A DNA stretch of 64,000 bases, from the NCBI RefSeq assembly GCF_900116415.1, contig NZ_FPAP01000002.1, positions 1,112,891-1,176,890 on the forward strand. Reading direction: 5' to 3'. The notes under the pieces were generated by a model. That model searched no databases, had not been told where the DNA came from, and saw only the letters and a list, made by a program, of their open reading frames with translations. Within the stretch, counting starts at the first letter, position 1, and every line of letters begins with the position of its first letter. This document shows, piece after piece, positions 45,301-53,716 of this stretch. Position numbers and translations under genes: made by a program. The stretch is from Chryseobacterium formosense. Its GTDB lineage: Bacteria; Bacteroidota; Bacteroidia; Flavobacteriales; Weeksellaceae.

Positions 45301-46122
45301 ATATACGGTTGTCGTTCCTGCAGTATATGTTGTCGTTCCATCAGTTTTAGTTACAGATAAATCTGCAGAAAAAGCAATAGGCGCTGTTACACAATGTGCA
45401 CCGTCATTACCTAAACTTGCAGGTGCATCGGAAACTAATACTCGTGTACCATTTGTGATGTTAAACTGATAAAATCCACCGTTGTTACTCACGCCAAAAA
45501 CTGCTCCGTTACTAGATCCCATCATGGCACCAAAAGGAGTTCCGGCAATAGAAGTTCCGATAGAAGTCACTGCTCCGGTAGTTGTATTAATACGAGTCAA
45601 TAATCCTGTCGTATTATGAACTCCATAAAGGAAACCATCAACAGGATTGTAGGCAAAATCGGATACCGTTAGAGATGAAAGTAATGGGATAGGAGTAGCT
45701 GTAAGTGTTGCGATATTGATTCTGTACAGGGTATTTACACTTCCTGCACCGCTTACATAAAAGTTTCCTGCACTATCAATTTCCCCTGAGTTGAAGCTAA
45801 TTCCTGTAGGCAGATTTGTAACGGCCCCCAAATTTGTGAAAGTTCCGTCTGAGTTTATTCTAAGAATATTATTACTTGCATCGGCTATTGCATATAAGTA
45901 TCCGGTAGTAGGATGAAAACCCATAGCATTATACTTTATAGATGCTATAGTTCCTATTGCAGGATAAGTAAAAGGATTTGTGGAGGTATTTACGTTATAT
46001 AACGTAGTATTGGTGGCTGCATTCGGGGCTTGTCCCAAATACATTGAAGAATCACAGGTGAACTGAGAGTACACCAAGAGATTCCCTGTAAAAAGCATTA
46101 CAGTTAAGAATAAATTTTTCAT
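41011..46122 (-). CDS. Giant secreted surface protein B (propeller, DUF11, lectin, TSP3)
   Basis: About 1703 residues; start ATG 46122 (another ATG at 46128). Signal peptide MKNLFLTVMLFTGNLLVYS. Domain order: DUF6923-like beta-propeller (about 20-250: YLYAIADASNNILRINSDG), DUF11 (about 255-390: ADLSVTKTDG...YTVVVRNNGPFG), TSP3, an L-type-lectin-like domain (about 430-640: DADGIAIVFQNDP, GIALELDTFEN), then several TSP3 and jelly-roll segments. From about residue 1060 it is homologous to giant A, and its last 430 or so residues are almost identical to it. No recognisable T9SS tail. Probably a calcium-binding, sugar-binding surface protein. Confidence 0.8.
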   Translation of the reverse strand: MKNLFLTVMLFTGNLLVYSQFTCDSSMYLGQAPNAATNTTLYNVNTSTNPFTYPAIGTIASIKYNAMGFHPTTGYLYAIADASNNILRINSDGTFTNLGAVTNLPTGISFNSGEIDSAGNFYVSGAGSVNTLYRINIATLTATPIPLLSSLTVSDFAYNPVDGFLYGVHNTTGLLTRINTTTGAVTSIGTSIAGTPFGAMMGSSNGAVFGVSNNGGFYQFNITNGTRVLVSDAPASLGNDGAHCVTAPIAFSADLSVTKTDGTTTYTAGTTTVYTVVVRNNGPFGVLNASVTDSVPAGIPNANMTYTAVASAGSITAVTGTQTGAINDLVSLPVNGTVTYTVTVNIPAAFTGNLTNTAIITSPVTSTDSNLANNSATDTDVSSCSAGLDSDGDGISNFCDLDADNDGIPNCVENGFNGDPNTTFKSNGNATALTNSSGIAPTNQFRLTNGASQVGQAWSYGKIDFAQSFNINMKVLLSDADGIAIVFQNDPLGTSAAGIVGQGLGARGISNGIALELDTFENSCDNDLNNGGNCDPSFDHGSIRMTAGTATTGWTKLAGDGQLGDGTVNDGLWHTVNVIWNATTRNLSYTFDGMAVTNYTFPATGANSLTTIFGGTTNVRFGFTGSTGEFGSNNSIGFDNPCSIPVYFDTDNDGTPDYLDLDSDNDGCPDAREGGDNVTASQLNPNGSINTGATGGVNANGIPNLVNVGGAADIDNAAGQSIGFAQQSSINECNDIDNDGIADLYDLDNDNDGILDSDECGSTNRVSNGVFPTTGGNTNTVTGWTVGGTYSAIWPSGTGRVNLNSNGLEFRRDQSTTTTLSQNLTGMMPAALITLNNLYWYRSPGIETENGFTFTVSYAGTVYATISSTGTAAPVVTANNGATVSISTLPSVASTDQISAKTNLTIKLPFTAGLPTSGQLLLTFVAGISPDHTRDLGMGSVTVFACQDTDGDGIANIFDIDSDNDGCPDAVEGDENVTATQLNPDGSINIAANGGVNTFGVSVLVNTGGSADIGSDQGQGVGYSQISATNACTDTDNDGIADVLDLDKDNDGILDTDECGGSANIIKRGNFTTLPATPGTFTPAQFATANPDWVLASTGAGAATQIFWGNTTSPFAFGNGIRFQSDAVTQSLTQSITNLYHYAKPQVVISRFAASNSNPLANSSTLILSYAGVEYMRIATANGVNTISTLTYSNGASGSLATVAVGTIYNNWVIDLPYGVPSTGSLKIDYLAGPADSDDFYIGDIVINACQDTDTDGIPNFLDLDSDNDGCLDAIEGGDNVTSAQLVAAANGLGVGTGSSASNQNLCAGTGCVDAQGVPTVVNSGGAADITGDQGQGAGFSQTTLFNECDTTSGFDCIKPGVAGTPLPTKVGILTKSNPSTQWPQNVPNGHIVLDGAEKGFVITHMTTTERDALVPVEGMMIYNTTVNCVQLYRGTTPSVDSGRTGWNCLETACDGIPQRNVNIGYWGPSGYNFFSNHGTFRNQLQATTNYGPTGTFKGVSGWTWIDANTDVNATAATFTAAQMKAKYDMIVTGYNNMTAASAAKIKEYTDLGGVVFVLADGLQSAGNALNTAFGGTGNISNGSDAQAGGNAQARTLNNSISNGIFGTGGGATIIGTAGQAVPPVANIPAGSFITAYMNFPTVTSTTNAGVYITGASGRAIFVYDEGIYRAGSVAGTAIDTTQEIFIHNLMSYALQKVGFSAQ

Positions 46123-46311
46123 TATCATTGGTTTAAAATTGTGTAATATATATGTGTTCAGATTAAGTATTTTTAATCAGGCACATGATCTTAAAAGAAA
46201 TTTTTTAAACTTCTTCATAAGATTTAAAGGGAATTTGATTTTTAAATATTAAGCTCTTGTTGATTATGTATCTATTTGATCACATCATTATTTAAGGGAA
46301 TAAGCTAATAT

Positions 46312-46923
46312 TTAGGCAAGAAAAGGAGGAGGACGTGTAAAATAATAAGACACAGCCAATCCTCCTTTTAGAAAATTTGAATAGGTATATGATGAATTTG
46401 TGTTGCCATGGTAATGAGTCTCTAAACGAAGAGTTTCAGTAATAATAGAAATCTTCAACTGTAAATTTGTATTAACAGTTCCTTCGTTGAAATGTTTTTT
46501 TGAAATATCAAATGAATCTTTTGAATTCTTTGATATGCATGTTTTTACGATTACTTTTTGAATTCTTTTCTCTACAATAGGTTTTTTTTCTTCCGTTTTC
46601 GCCAAGTAATTCTTTTTGATTTTCGGCTTTACTTTTTTTTCTTTATTAATAACAGGATTATCAGCAGAAGATGGTAAAGAAATATTTTCCATACCATATA
46701 TCGTTGTTCCTTCTGAAATGTGTAGAACGTTGTTTTCAGATTTAGGAATGGTAATTGTATAAGATGAATCTGCGATGATCTCATCAGATGCATCTTTTGA
46801 AATTGCTGCTGAAAAAGAATTTGGAAGTAAAGTAAGTATCCATAATAAAAACAAAACAAATTTCCCAATGAAACCTTTTGGTTTCGTTGAAAGGGAAATG
46901 ATGTTGGTGTTTTTTCTAATCAT
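46312..46923 (-). CDS. Exported protein of unknown function
   Basis: 203 residues. A basic N-terminus is followed by a hydrophobic segment (FIGKFVLFLLWILTLLPNSFSAA) that fits a signal peptide or anchor. The middle is lysine-rich (VINKEKKVKPKIKKNYLAKTEEKKP); the C-terminus is aromatic (SNFLKGGLAVSYYFTRPPPFLA). Contains LHISEGTTIYGMENI, a motif reminiscent of secreted Bacteroidota surface-cluster proteins, but I cannot name a family. Located 183 bp upstream of giant B, same strand, AT-rich like the following region. Confidence 0.55.
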   Translation of the reverse strand: MIRKNTNIISLSTKPKGFIGKFVLFLLWILTLLPNSFSAAISKDASDEIIADSSYTITIPKSENNVLHISEGTTIYGMENISLPSSADNPVINKEKKVKPKIKKNYLAKTEEKKPIVEKRIQKVIVKTCISKNSKDSFDISKKHFNEGTVNTNLQLKISIITETLRLETHYHGNTNSSYTYSNFLKGGLAVSYYFTRPPPFLA

Positions 46924-47538
46924 GGTGGTTTTTAATAATGTTTCTTTATACTGAGGGATTTCAAGTAAAGAATACGAAGCAATATTACATTGATATTTGG
47001 GGGAAAAAAATAATTTTATAGCATTAATTCTGAAATAGTTCTTTAATTATTTATTGTTTTACAATTAAATAGTATTGATTTTCAAATTGTTGTATTTATT
47101 TTAACTTTTGTTATAATTTTTTAACGTATTAATTTTTTGATTAATTAAACGTTAGGCTCGGATTGTCTCATTGGCAATTTTTTTAATAATTATTGATAAA
47201 AAAACAATATTTCTTTATCGGAGTTAATTGTTTTTGAATTTGAAACTTTTGATTATACGAATATCATGATCTGTTTATTCTGAAAAATATATTTATTGTA
47301 TTTGATATTCTTAAACAAATTTTATATAGAATAATAGCAGAAAAATATATTTAAAATTTCTTTAATTTTTCATGTGTTATATATTGCATTTTACAATTTA
47401 TATATATTGTTAATTAGATACTTGAGCTTTTTTTTAATAGAATAATATCAGAATATATTCTATATACTTTTATTCTTATAACTCTTTCGAACATTACTTT
47501 TGAGGTAATAACCATTTTGCAATTATTACGATAAATTT
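46924..47538. other. 615-bp very AT-rich intergenic stretch
   Basis: No ORF or RNA that I can support on either strand. It is a divergent promoter region between the unknown exported protein (minus) and the TPR-AraC regulator (plus). It contains several A/T-rich inverted words such as AGAATATATTCT near 47452. The absence of a clear TAnnTTTG box near 47539 leaves the promoter unplaced. Confidence 0.4.
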
Positions 47539-49233
47539 ATGTATCGAAATTTACCGAACCAGTCGAAGCATTTTTTTTCTGTAAGAAAGACAAGCTATAA
47601 AGAGTTTTTACCTAGATTTTTTTCGCTTATTTTCCTGATAAATTACTTAGGATACGGTAGGATTAGTGCACAATCGCTCATCTGCAATAAGGAAAGCAAA
47701 ATAACTGATTATGTTAATAAAGCAGTCGATCTTAATCAGAATGGAAAGTTATTTGAAGCAAGGAAGATTTTGGAGGAAACAATACATTTTGCAAAATCTG
47801 AAAATTGTAAAAAAGGAGAGTTGCTTGCTACTAAAAATCTCATGCTTCTATATTCTAAAATAGGAGATTACAAAAAAGCATTTAAAATTTCTGATAAAGT
47901 GCGTGATCTTGCAGCATCTCAAAAAGATTACACAACACTATCAATATTATATGATACAAGAGCTACATTGTGTGATAATTTAGGAATGTACGATGAAAGT
48001 CTTAATCAATATAAAAGTGCTATTAAAGCATCTATGCTCATTGAAGATGCAGATGAAAGATATTTTTACACCTCTTTTATTTACTATAATTTAGCACCAT
48101 ATTATCATGGGAAGTCTGATGATAAAGTGTTGTATTACCTCAAAAAATGTAGAGAAGAAGTACTTAAGGTTGATGATATGAGCCTTACTGTTCTTAACGA
48201 AAAAAAGAATGATCTGCTGATTTCTGTGAATATGAATCTGGGTATATACTATAAAGATTCTAAAAATATGAATAAGGATATCGTTTTATCTGAAAAATAT
48301 TTTCTGGAAGCTCTAAAAATGGTTAATCAAAGTACTAGTAATTACAATTCTGATACAAGAATGGATTTGTATCAGGCACTGCAAGAGTTTTATCATTTAA
48401 AAAAAGATTATACGAAGGCAATTGACTACGGTGAATATATGTTGACGATTGAAAAATCCTGCAACAGGCCATATAGTAGAAGATTGGCTTATATGGTTTT
48501 GGCAAAATCATATCTGAGCTTAGGTGATAATGAAAAGTCTAAAAGATATCTTGATCTTTATTCTAAACTTAATGACAGTATTGTTTCTATTGAAAAAGAG
48601 GCGGTGGAGATTCCTATGCGTCAGGTAATTGCAGAAACAAGCGAAAATAGCCAGGATACCCTTATTAAAGGTGTTTTATTTGGTTTACTGGCATTCATTA
48701 TTACTTTTGCAGGCTTTATTGTATATCGTAACAAAAAGAATTTTTTTTTAATAAAAAAAATACATACATCAAATACTACCGCTCTAGAAAATGAAAATGT
48801 AGCTTTAGTGCCTGATAATGAACAAAAAAATGAGTGTTTAAATTCTAATATTTCAAAACAAGCAATCGGAATTTCAGAAGAAATGATAAGTTTTATTTTA
48901 AAAAAGCTTGCTAAATTTGAAGATTCAGGAAAGTTTTTGCGTAAAGATATTAATCTTACCTGGCTTTCTAAACATCTTAATACAAACACAAAATACATAT
49001 CGGAAGTTATAAAGATTCACCGAAATAAAAACTTCAATAGCTATATCAACGGGCTGAGAATTCAATATATTACCAACAAATTGATTAGTGATCCTGTATA
49101 TCGTGAATACAAAATCAGCTATCTTTCTGAAGAATGTGGATATGCATCAACACAAGTTTTTGTGATTGCATTTAAAAAGGAAACCGGTGTTACTCCGTCT
49201 CACTTTATAGATAAGCTCAAGAATCAGGATTAG
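47539..49233 (+). CDS. TPR-TM-AraC type transcriptional regulator, copy 1
   Basis: 564 residues. A signal-like hydrophobic segment (FSLIFLINYLGYGRISAQS) ends near residue 46, followed by TPR-like repeats at about 50-360, one membrane helix at about 375-395 (GVLFGLLAFIITFAGFIVY), a linker, and a C-terminal AraC-type double HTH (about 460-560: L-S-K-H-L-N-T-N-T-K-Y-I-S-E-V-I, then I-S-Y-L-S-E-E-C-G-Y-A-S-T-Q-V-F). Membrane-bound sensor-regulators of this shape are common in Bacteroidota. Paralogue of the next gene, to which it is convergent with a 17-bp overlap at the 3' ends. Confidence 0.8.
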   Translation: MYRNLPNQSKHFFSVRKTSYKEFLPRFFSLIFLINYLGYGRISAQSLICNKESKITDYVNKAVDLNQNGKLFEARKILEETIHFAKSENCKKGELLATKNLMLLYSKIGDYKKAFKISDKVRDLAASQKDYTTLSILYDTRATLCDNLGMYDESLNQYKSAIKASMLIEDADERYFYTSFIYYNLAPYYHGKSDDKVLYYLKKCREEVLKVDDMSLTVLNEKKNDLLISVNMNLGIYYKDSKNMNKDIVLSEKYFLEALKMVNQSTSNYNSDTRMDLYQALQEFYHLKKDYTKAIDYGEYMLTIEKSCNRPYSRRLAYMVLAKSYLSLGDNEKSKRYLDLYSKLNDSIVSIEKEAVEIPMRQVIAETSENSQDTLIKGVLFGLLAFIITFAGFIVYRNKKNFFLIKKIHTSNTTALENENVALVPDNEQKNECLNSNISKQAIGISEEMISFILKKLAKFEDSGKFLRKDINLTWLSKHLNTNTKYISEVIKIHRNKNFNSYINGLRIQYITNKLISDPVYREYKISYLSEECGYASTQVFVIAFKKETGVTPSHFIDKLKNQD

Positions 49234-50929
49234 TATTACTCATATCATCATCTTTAAGACTTTCAATGAAATACGAAGGTGTCATGCCATGTATTTTTTT
49301 AAAAGCAATCACGAAAACCTGAGGCGAGGCGTAGCCACAGACATCTGCTAAATAACTGATTTTATACTCGCGATAATTAGGCTCGTTATAAAGCTTATGA
49401 ATAATGAAATTGATTTTAAGTTGATTAATATAATTGCTAAAGTTTTGTGATTTGTGATGCTTTATAATTTCGGACAGGTATTTAGAATTGGTATTCAACT
49501 GCCCTGCCAAAAGACCAATGGTAAGATCTTTCTTTAAAAATTTAGTTGATTTTTCAAAAGCAGCAAGCTTTTTAAGAATCCTTGTTTCGGTTTCAGAAGA
49601 AATGGTGTTTTTTTGAGAAATTGCTGAATTTTCAGGTTCTAAATTATTCTTTTCCTCCTGCAAGTCTATATCTTCACTAAAATCGGTGGTTGAATTATCA
49701 ATATATGAAGAAGTTTCATTATTAAGATTCTCAATAATTTTCTCATATTTCTGACGTAAGATTCTGTTTTTTCTTTTCCAGAGAAATGTGGTTACCGTTC
49801 CGGCAATTAATATAAGCACGCCGATAATGAATAACATTTTTTTTGAATTCTCTTTATAGTCTTTATCCGTTTCTGCAATTACATTTTTCATTGCAGTATT
49901 GGCATTAGACTTATTTATAACATTTAAGCTGTCTTTAAGATTAGTATACTTTTTCATAAATAAAGCAGACTTTTCTTTGTCTCCCATCTCTGTGTAAGCT
50001 GTAGCAAGAAATTCGAAAGATTCTACTCTTACGGTTGGGTCATAGCTTTGCTTCTCTAAATTTAATGCCTGATTTGCATAATCAATAGTTTTTTTAAACT
50101 CTTTTTTCTCAAGATAAAGCCAGCTCAATTGATTAAGAAGAATAGCCATATCTCTTTCTGGTAAACTTGGTTTTTCTTTCTGTATTTTTTCGGCTGTTAA
50201 AAGATTTTTCTCGGCTAATGCTAAATTTCCTTTTTCATCTGAATATTCTAAATAAAAAATTCCAAGACGTAAGTATATGTATATAATCTCAGAGTATTTC
50301 TTTTTATCCGGAATCTCACCATTGTTATCCTTAATTTTATTTGCTGCCTCTAAAGATTTTTCAAGATAATATAAAGTAGAATCTTTATAAGATTTATTAT
50401 CGGATAAGTTTGTCAGATTATTGTAATGAGAATGCATATCCATATAGGTCTGAGTAAGTCTCAGGTATTTTCTATCAGGATTCTCAATAGTTTTTGCAAA
50501 GAATATTGCTTTTTGAACATCCTTTTTGCTTTCGTCATCAAGGCCAAGATACATGAGTGCTAAGGCATTTCTTCTATAAATGCTAGATATAACTCCGGTG
50601 GGATCTTCTTTTTTATCTTTTATAATTTTTTTTAACTGATTTCCCAGTTCAACTACTTTTGTATGATTACGTTGTAGATTATAGTTGGTCATGAGATAAT
50701 CACCACTTAAGAGAATTCCTTTTTCATATGATATTTTTTCTGCATCGGCTCTTAACTGAAGCAGCATTTTTTCTTCATCTTTAGTATTAATTTCATTTTC
50801 TTTGATATAAGATAATTTTTTATCAATAGTTGCTTTTGTTATTTCAGAAGAAACAGCATCCTTTTGATTTTGGGCAAAAAAAGAAATATAAGAAAGAAAT
50901 GCAAAAAAAATGTAGAAATATCTTTTCAT
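49217..50929 (-). CDS. TPR-TM-AraC type transcriptional regulator, copy 2
   Basis: 570 residues. Signal peptide MKRYFYIFFAFLSYISFFA, TPR-like helical repeats (about 60-340), membrane helix at about 366-384 (MLFIIGVLILIAGTVTTFL) followed by WKRKN, and C-terminal AraC-type double HTH (L-A-G-Q-L-N-T-N-S-K-Y-L-S-E-I-I, I-S-Y-L-A-D-V-C-G-Y-A-S-P-Q-V-F-V-I-A-F-K-K). Clear paralogue of the 47539 gene. The two genes overlap tail to tail at 49217-49233. Likely senses an envelope or surface state by its periplasmic TPRs and regulates nearby surface genes (inference). Confidence 0.8.
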   Translation of the reverse strand: MKRYFYIFFAFLSYISFFAQNQKDAVSSEITKATIDKKLSYIKENEINTKDEEKMLLQLRADAEKISYEKGILLSGDYLMTNYNLQRNHTKVVELGNQLKKIIKDKKEDPTGVISSIYRRNALALMYLGLDDESKKDVQKAIFFAKTIENPDRKYLRLTQTYMDMHSHYNNLTNLSDNKSYKDSTLYYLEKSLEAANKIKDNNGEIPDKKKYSEIIYIYLRLGIFYLEYSDEKGNLALAEKNLLTAEKIQKEKPSLPERDMAILLNQLSWLYLEKKEFKKTIDYANQALNLEKQSYDPTVRVESFEFLATAYTEMGDKEKSALFMKKYTNLKDSLNVINKSNANTAMKNVIAETDKDYKENSKKMLFIIGVLILIAGTVTTFLWKRKNRILRQKYEKIIENLNNETSSYIDNSTTDFSEDIDLQEEKNNLEPENSAISQKNTISSETETRILKKLAAFEKSTKFLKKDLTIGLLAGQLNTNSKYLSEIIKHHKSQNFSNYINQLKINFIIHKLYNEPNYREYKISYLADVCGYASPQVFVIAFKKIHGMTPSYFIESLKDDDMSNTNPDS

Positions 50930-51274
50930 GACTTTACGTAATAGTTTGTATAAAATTTGGTGAATACGGTGTCAAAAGTACAACATATAGTTTATATACC
51001 ACATCTCTGTAATTCAATTATTACAAAAATTTTAAATTTTATTGAGGATTTTTTAATATTTTAAAATTAATTAACATAATGATTTGAAATTTGGATAAGT
51101 ATAGATTTGTACTTTTTAATTATTAATAAAATTGAAAATCAATATTTTAAATAATTTTGTTCATTAATAATTGAGTAGTTTATCTGCGGTTTGATATTTT
51201 TTTTCTATAACTTAATTAAAGGTCTCTCTTGCCGCTTTATAATCAATAAATTTGCTGTTCTTAAGAAGTGAACA
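50930..51274. other. 345-bp AT-rich intergenic with the PAP2 promoter box
   Basis: Divergent region. A perfect -7 box TAAATTTG lies at 51246-51253, just upstream of the PAP2 GTG start at 51275. I see no ORF or RNA elsewhere in it. Confidence 0.5.
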
Positions 51275-52150
51275 GTGAAGCAGACCTTGATTTTCGGATT
51301 ATTCTTTATTTCCAACCTATTTTTTTCGCAGCAGACAGACAGTTTAGAATTAGTGATAAACAATCCCGATGTAGAGGATTCGATTGTTGTAAATACTAAA
51401 AACAGTATTGGTAGACAGCTTGTGGTGGACGGAAAGCAAATTGTCAACAATATCGCTCACAGCTATGCGAGTCCTTTTTCATGGAAAAAAGATAATTGGG
51501 TCGATGTAGGTGGTGTTGCTTTGGGAACTGTGCTCTTGTATTCTGTAGATCACGATACCAGTAAATATTTTATGGATCAGCGGGAAAAAGTTCCGAGTGT
51601 TGTCAGAAAATTTGGCGATTATTTCGGCGGACCACAAAATAATTATGGAATTACGAGTTTGGTTTACTTAACCGGACTTTTCACTAAAAATGACAAAATA
51701 AGAGATACCGGAGTATTGATGATTTCTTCAGCAACCACGGCCGGATTGATACAAACCTTATCAAAAACATTAGTAGGAAGAGCAAGACCCGGAACAGGAG
51801 AAGGTAAATTTCATTTTAAACCTTTCAGTGGCGAACCGGCGTATCGTTCTTTTCCTTCAGGTCATACGGTATTGGTGGCGACAACGATGTTTTCTCTGGC
51901 AAAACAGTTTTCAAATCCTTGGGTAAAAGCAGGTATTTATACGATCGGTGCAATTACACCTTTATCCAGAGTCTGGGATGGGGCTCATTTCTTTTCAGAT
52001 GTTTTCCTGAGTGCAGCAATCAGCTATTTTGTGGTGGAGGGAACCTATAAATACATGAACAAAAACCAAATTAAAAAAGAAGGAAAAAACAAAATCGCAT
52101 GGAGACTGAGCATGTCGCCAAATATGCTTGGGCTAAACGGTGTTTTTTAA
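51275..52150 (+). CDS. PAP2 superfamily phosphatase, exported
   Basis: 291 residues beginning with GTG; signal peptide MKQTLIFGLFFISNLFFS. PAP2 motifs in order: K-T-L-V-G-R-A-R-P (KxxxxxRP), F-P-S-G-H (PSGH) and S-R-V-W-D-G-A-H-F-F-S-D-V (SRxxxxxHxxxD), residues about 165-250. Removes phosphate from lipid phosphates such as undecaprenyl or phosphatidylglycerol phosphate, in the periplasm or outer membrane. It lies just before the Kdp regulator; relationship unclear. Confidence 0.88.
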   Translation: MKQTLIFGLFFISNLFFSQQTDSLELVINNPDVEDSIVVNTKNSIGRQLVVDGKQIVNNIAHSYASPFSWKKDNWVDVGGVALGTVLLYSVDHDTSKYFMDQREKVPSVVRKFGDYFGGPQNNYGITSLVYLTGLFTKNDKIRDTGVLMISSATTAGLIQTLSKTLVGRARPGTGEGKFHFKPFSGEPAYRSFPSGHTVLVATTMFSLAKQFSNPWVKAGIYTIGAITPLSRVWDGAHFFSDVFLSAAISYFVVEGTYKYMNKNQIKKEGKNKIAWRLSMSPNMLGLNGVF

Positions 52151-52184
52151 ATGTAAAATCACTTTAAAAATTCAATATAAATCC

Positions 52185-52192
52185 TAATTTTG
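52185..52192 (+). promoter_or_regulatory. -7 box of the sigma-54-type response regulator gene
   Basis: TAATTTTG, a full TAnnTTTG match, 20 bp before the TTG start at 52212. Supports that non-ATG start. Confidence 0.55.
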
Positions 52193-52211
52193 ATCTACAT
52201 AAATTACAGCA

Positions 52212-53558
52212 TTGAATACTATTTTAATTATCGATGACGAAGAAAAAATAAGATCACTTCTTTCAAGAATTATAAGCCTGGAAGGATTTGAAGTTTTTGA
52301 AGCAAGCAATCTGAAATCTGGTCTCAAAAGACTTGAAGTTTCTGATATTGATATTGTCATTTGTGATGTGAAGCTTCCGGATGGTAACGGTGTGGAGTTT
52401 TCGAAAATCATTAAAGAAAAATTTCCGGTGACAGAAGTTATTCTTTTAACCGCCTTCGGGAATATTCCCGACGGAGTGATGGCGATAAAAAATGGAGCTT
52501 TCGACTACATTACCAAAGGTGACGACAATACCAAAATTCTTCCGCTTGTATACAAAGCTACAGAAAAAGTAGCATTAAATAAGCGGGTCATCCAGCTGGA
52601 AAAACAGTTGGATAATAAGCAGTCTTTCAATAATATAATCGGTAAATCCGAGGTATTGCTTTCATCGGTAGACTCTGCAAAAAAAGTTGCAATAACGGAT
52701 GCAACAGTGCTTCTTACAGGAGAAACGGGAACCGGAAAAGAAGTTTTTGCACAGGCAATTCATCACGCAAGTAAAAGAAGCAAGAAGAATTTTATCGCCG
52801 TAAACTGTTCTGCATTTGGGAAAGATTTGCTGGAAAATGAACTTTTTGGTCATAAAGCAGGAGCTTTCACAGGAGCGGTAAAAGACAGCAAAGGTATTTT
52901 TGAAGAAGCCAATCTGGGAACTGTTTTTCTTGACGAAATTGGCGAAATGCCACTGGATCTTCAGGCAAAATTGTTAAGAGTGCTTGAATCCGGTGAATTT
53001 CTCAAAGTAGGAGACAGTAAGCCTATAAAAACAGATGTCCGCATTATCGCAGCAACCAACAGAGATCTTGAAAAAGAAATTGAAAATGGAAATTTCAGAG
53101 AAGACCTCTATTACAGGATTAATATTTTTAAAATAAATCTACCTTGTTTAAGAGAAAGAACTTCAGACATTGAGCTGATTGCAGATTTTTTCCTCAAAAC
53201 GTTTTCCCGGAAAATAGGTAAAAATATTTCTGCTGTTTCTTCTGCTTATCTTAAAGCATTGAAAAACCACAGATGGAAAGGTAATATCCGGGAGCTTAGA
53301 AACGTCATAGAACGCAGTGTGATCTTAACGGATTCTTCAATTCTTGATATAGAAAGTCTTCCGCCCGATATTGCAGAAAACAATTCAGATAACGAAAGCA
53401 ATAAACTGATGTCAGCTTTTTCTATGGCAAGTGCAGAAAAGATTCAGATTCAGAAAGTCCTTAATCATACAAAAGGCAATAAATCGGAGGCAGCACGTCT
53501 TCTAGAAATTGGTATTGCAACGTTGTACCGCAAAATAGAAGAATACAAAATTTCGTAA
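52212..53558 (+). CDS. Sigma-54-dependent response regulator (NtrC type), Kdp-linked
   Basis: 448 residues, TTG start. Receiver domain 1-120 with D8/D9 and phospho-acceptor Asp52 (V-I-C-D-V-K-L-P-D). AAA+ sigma-54 activator domain about 140-365: Walker A GETGTGKE, the sigma-54 contact loop GAFTGA, Walker B VFLDEIGEM, R-fingers region. C-terminal Fis-type HTH (about 410-448: N-K-S-E-A-A-R-L-L-E-I-G-I-A-T-L-Y-R). It is immediately upstream of the Kdp cluster and takes the place of the OmpR-type KdpE of other bacteria. Its partner is presumably the histidine kinase at 61651. Activator of a sigma-54 promoter. Confidence 0.92.
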   Translation: MNTILIIDDEEKIRSLLSRIISLEGFEVFEASNLKSGLKRLEVSDIDIVICDVKLPDGNGVEFSKIIKEKFPVTEVILLTAFGNIPDGVMAIKNGAFDYITKGDDNTKILPLVYKATEKVALNKRVIQLEKQLDNKQSFNNIIGKSEVLLSSVDSAKKVAITDATVLLTGETGTGKEVFAQAIHHASKRSKKNFIAVNCSAFGKDLLENELFGHKAGAFTGAVKDSKGIFEEANLGTVFLDEIGEMPLDLQAKLLRVLESGEFLKVGDSKPIKTDVRIIAATNRDLEKEIENGNFREDLYYRINIFKINLPCLRERTSDIELIADFFLKTFSRKIGKNISAVSSAYLKALKNHRWKGNIRELRNVIERSVILTDSSILDIESLPPDIAENNSDNESNKLMSAFSMASAEKIQIQKVLNHTKGNKSEAARLLEIGIATLYRKIEEYKIS

Positions 53559-53582
53559 AATATTTTTCCATTCTGATAATGA

Positions 53583-53608
53583 CCCTATCATTTTGATAGG
53601 GTTTTTTG
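53583..53608 (+). terminator. Intrinsic terminator after the response regulator
   Basis: CCCTATCA, loop TTT, TGATAGGG followed by TTTTTTG. Ends the regulator transcript, so the Kdp genes need their own promoter. Confidence 0.85.
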
Positions 53609-53622
53609 TTTTTTGGCATGAG

Positions 53623-53705
53623 ATGTTTTGATTGTAATGTTTTGATTGTTAAATATTTATGGTTAAATATTTTATCTCGGAATAAATCTTGGCATTATGT
53701 ATTCA
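53623..53705 (+). promoter_or_regulatory. Putative activator repeats and sigma-54-like promoter of the kdp operon
   Basis: Tandem direct repeats ATGTTTTGATTGTA (53623) and ATGTTTTGATTGTT (53637), period 14 bp, followed by GTTAAATATTTA (53648) and GTTAAATATTTT (53662), also 14 bp apart. They fit an upstream activator site for the NtrC-type regulator encoded just before. A candidate -24/-12 element TGGCATTATGTATTCA at 53690-53705 matches the conserved TGGCA but only part of the -12. It would start transcription almost at the first ATG. Confidence 0.4.
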
Positions 53706-53716
53706 AATAATAAAAA

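Noticed and set aside
53611..53630. TTGGCATGAGATGTTTTG as a sigma-54 promoter
   Set aside because: The -24 half is good but the -12 half lacks GC, and the tandem repeats lie downstream of it; the 53690 element fits slightly better.
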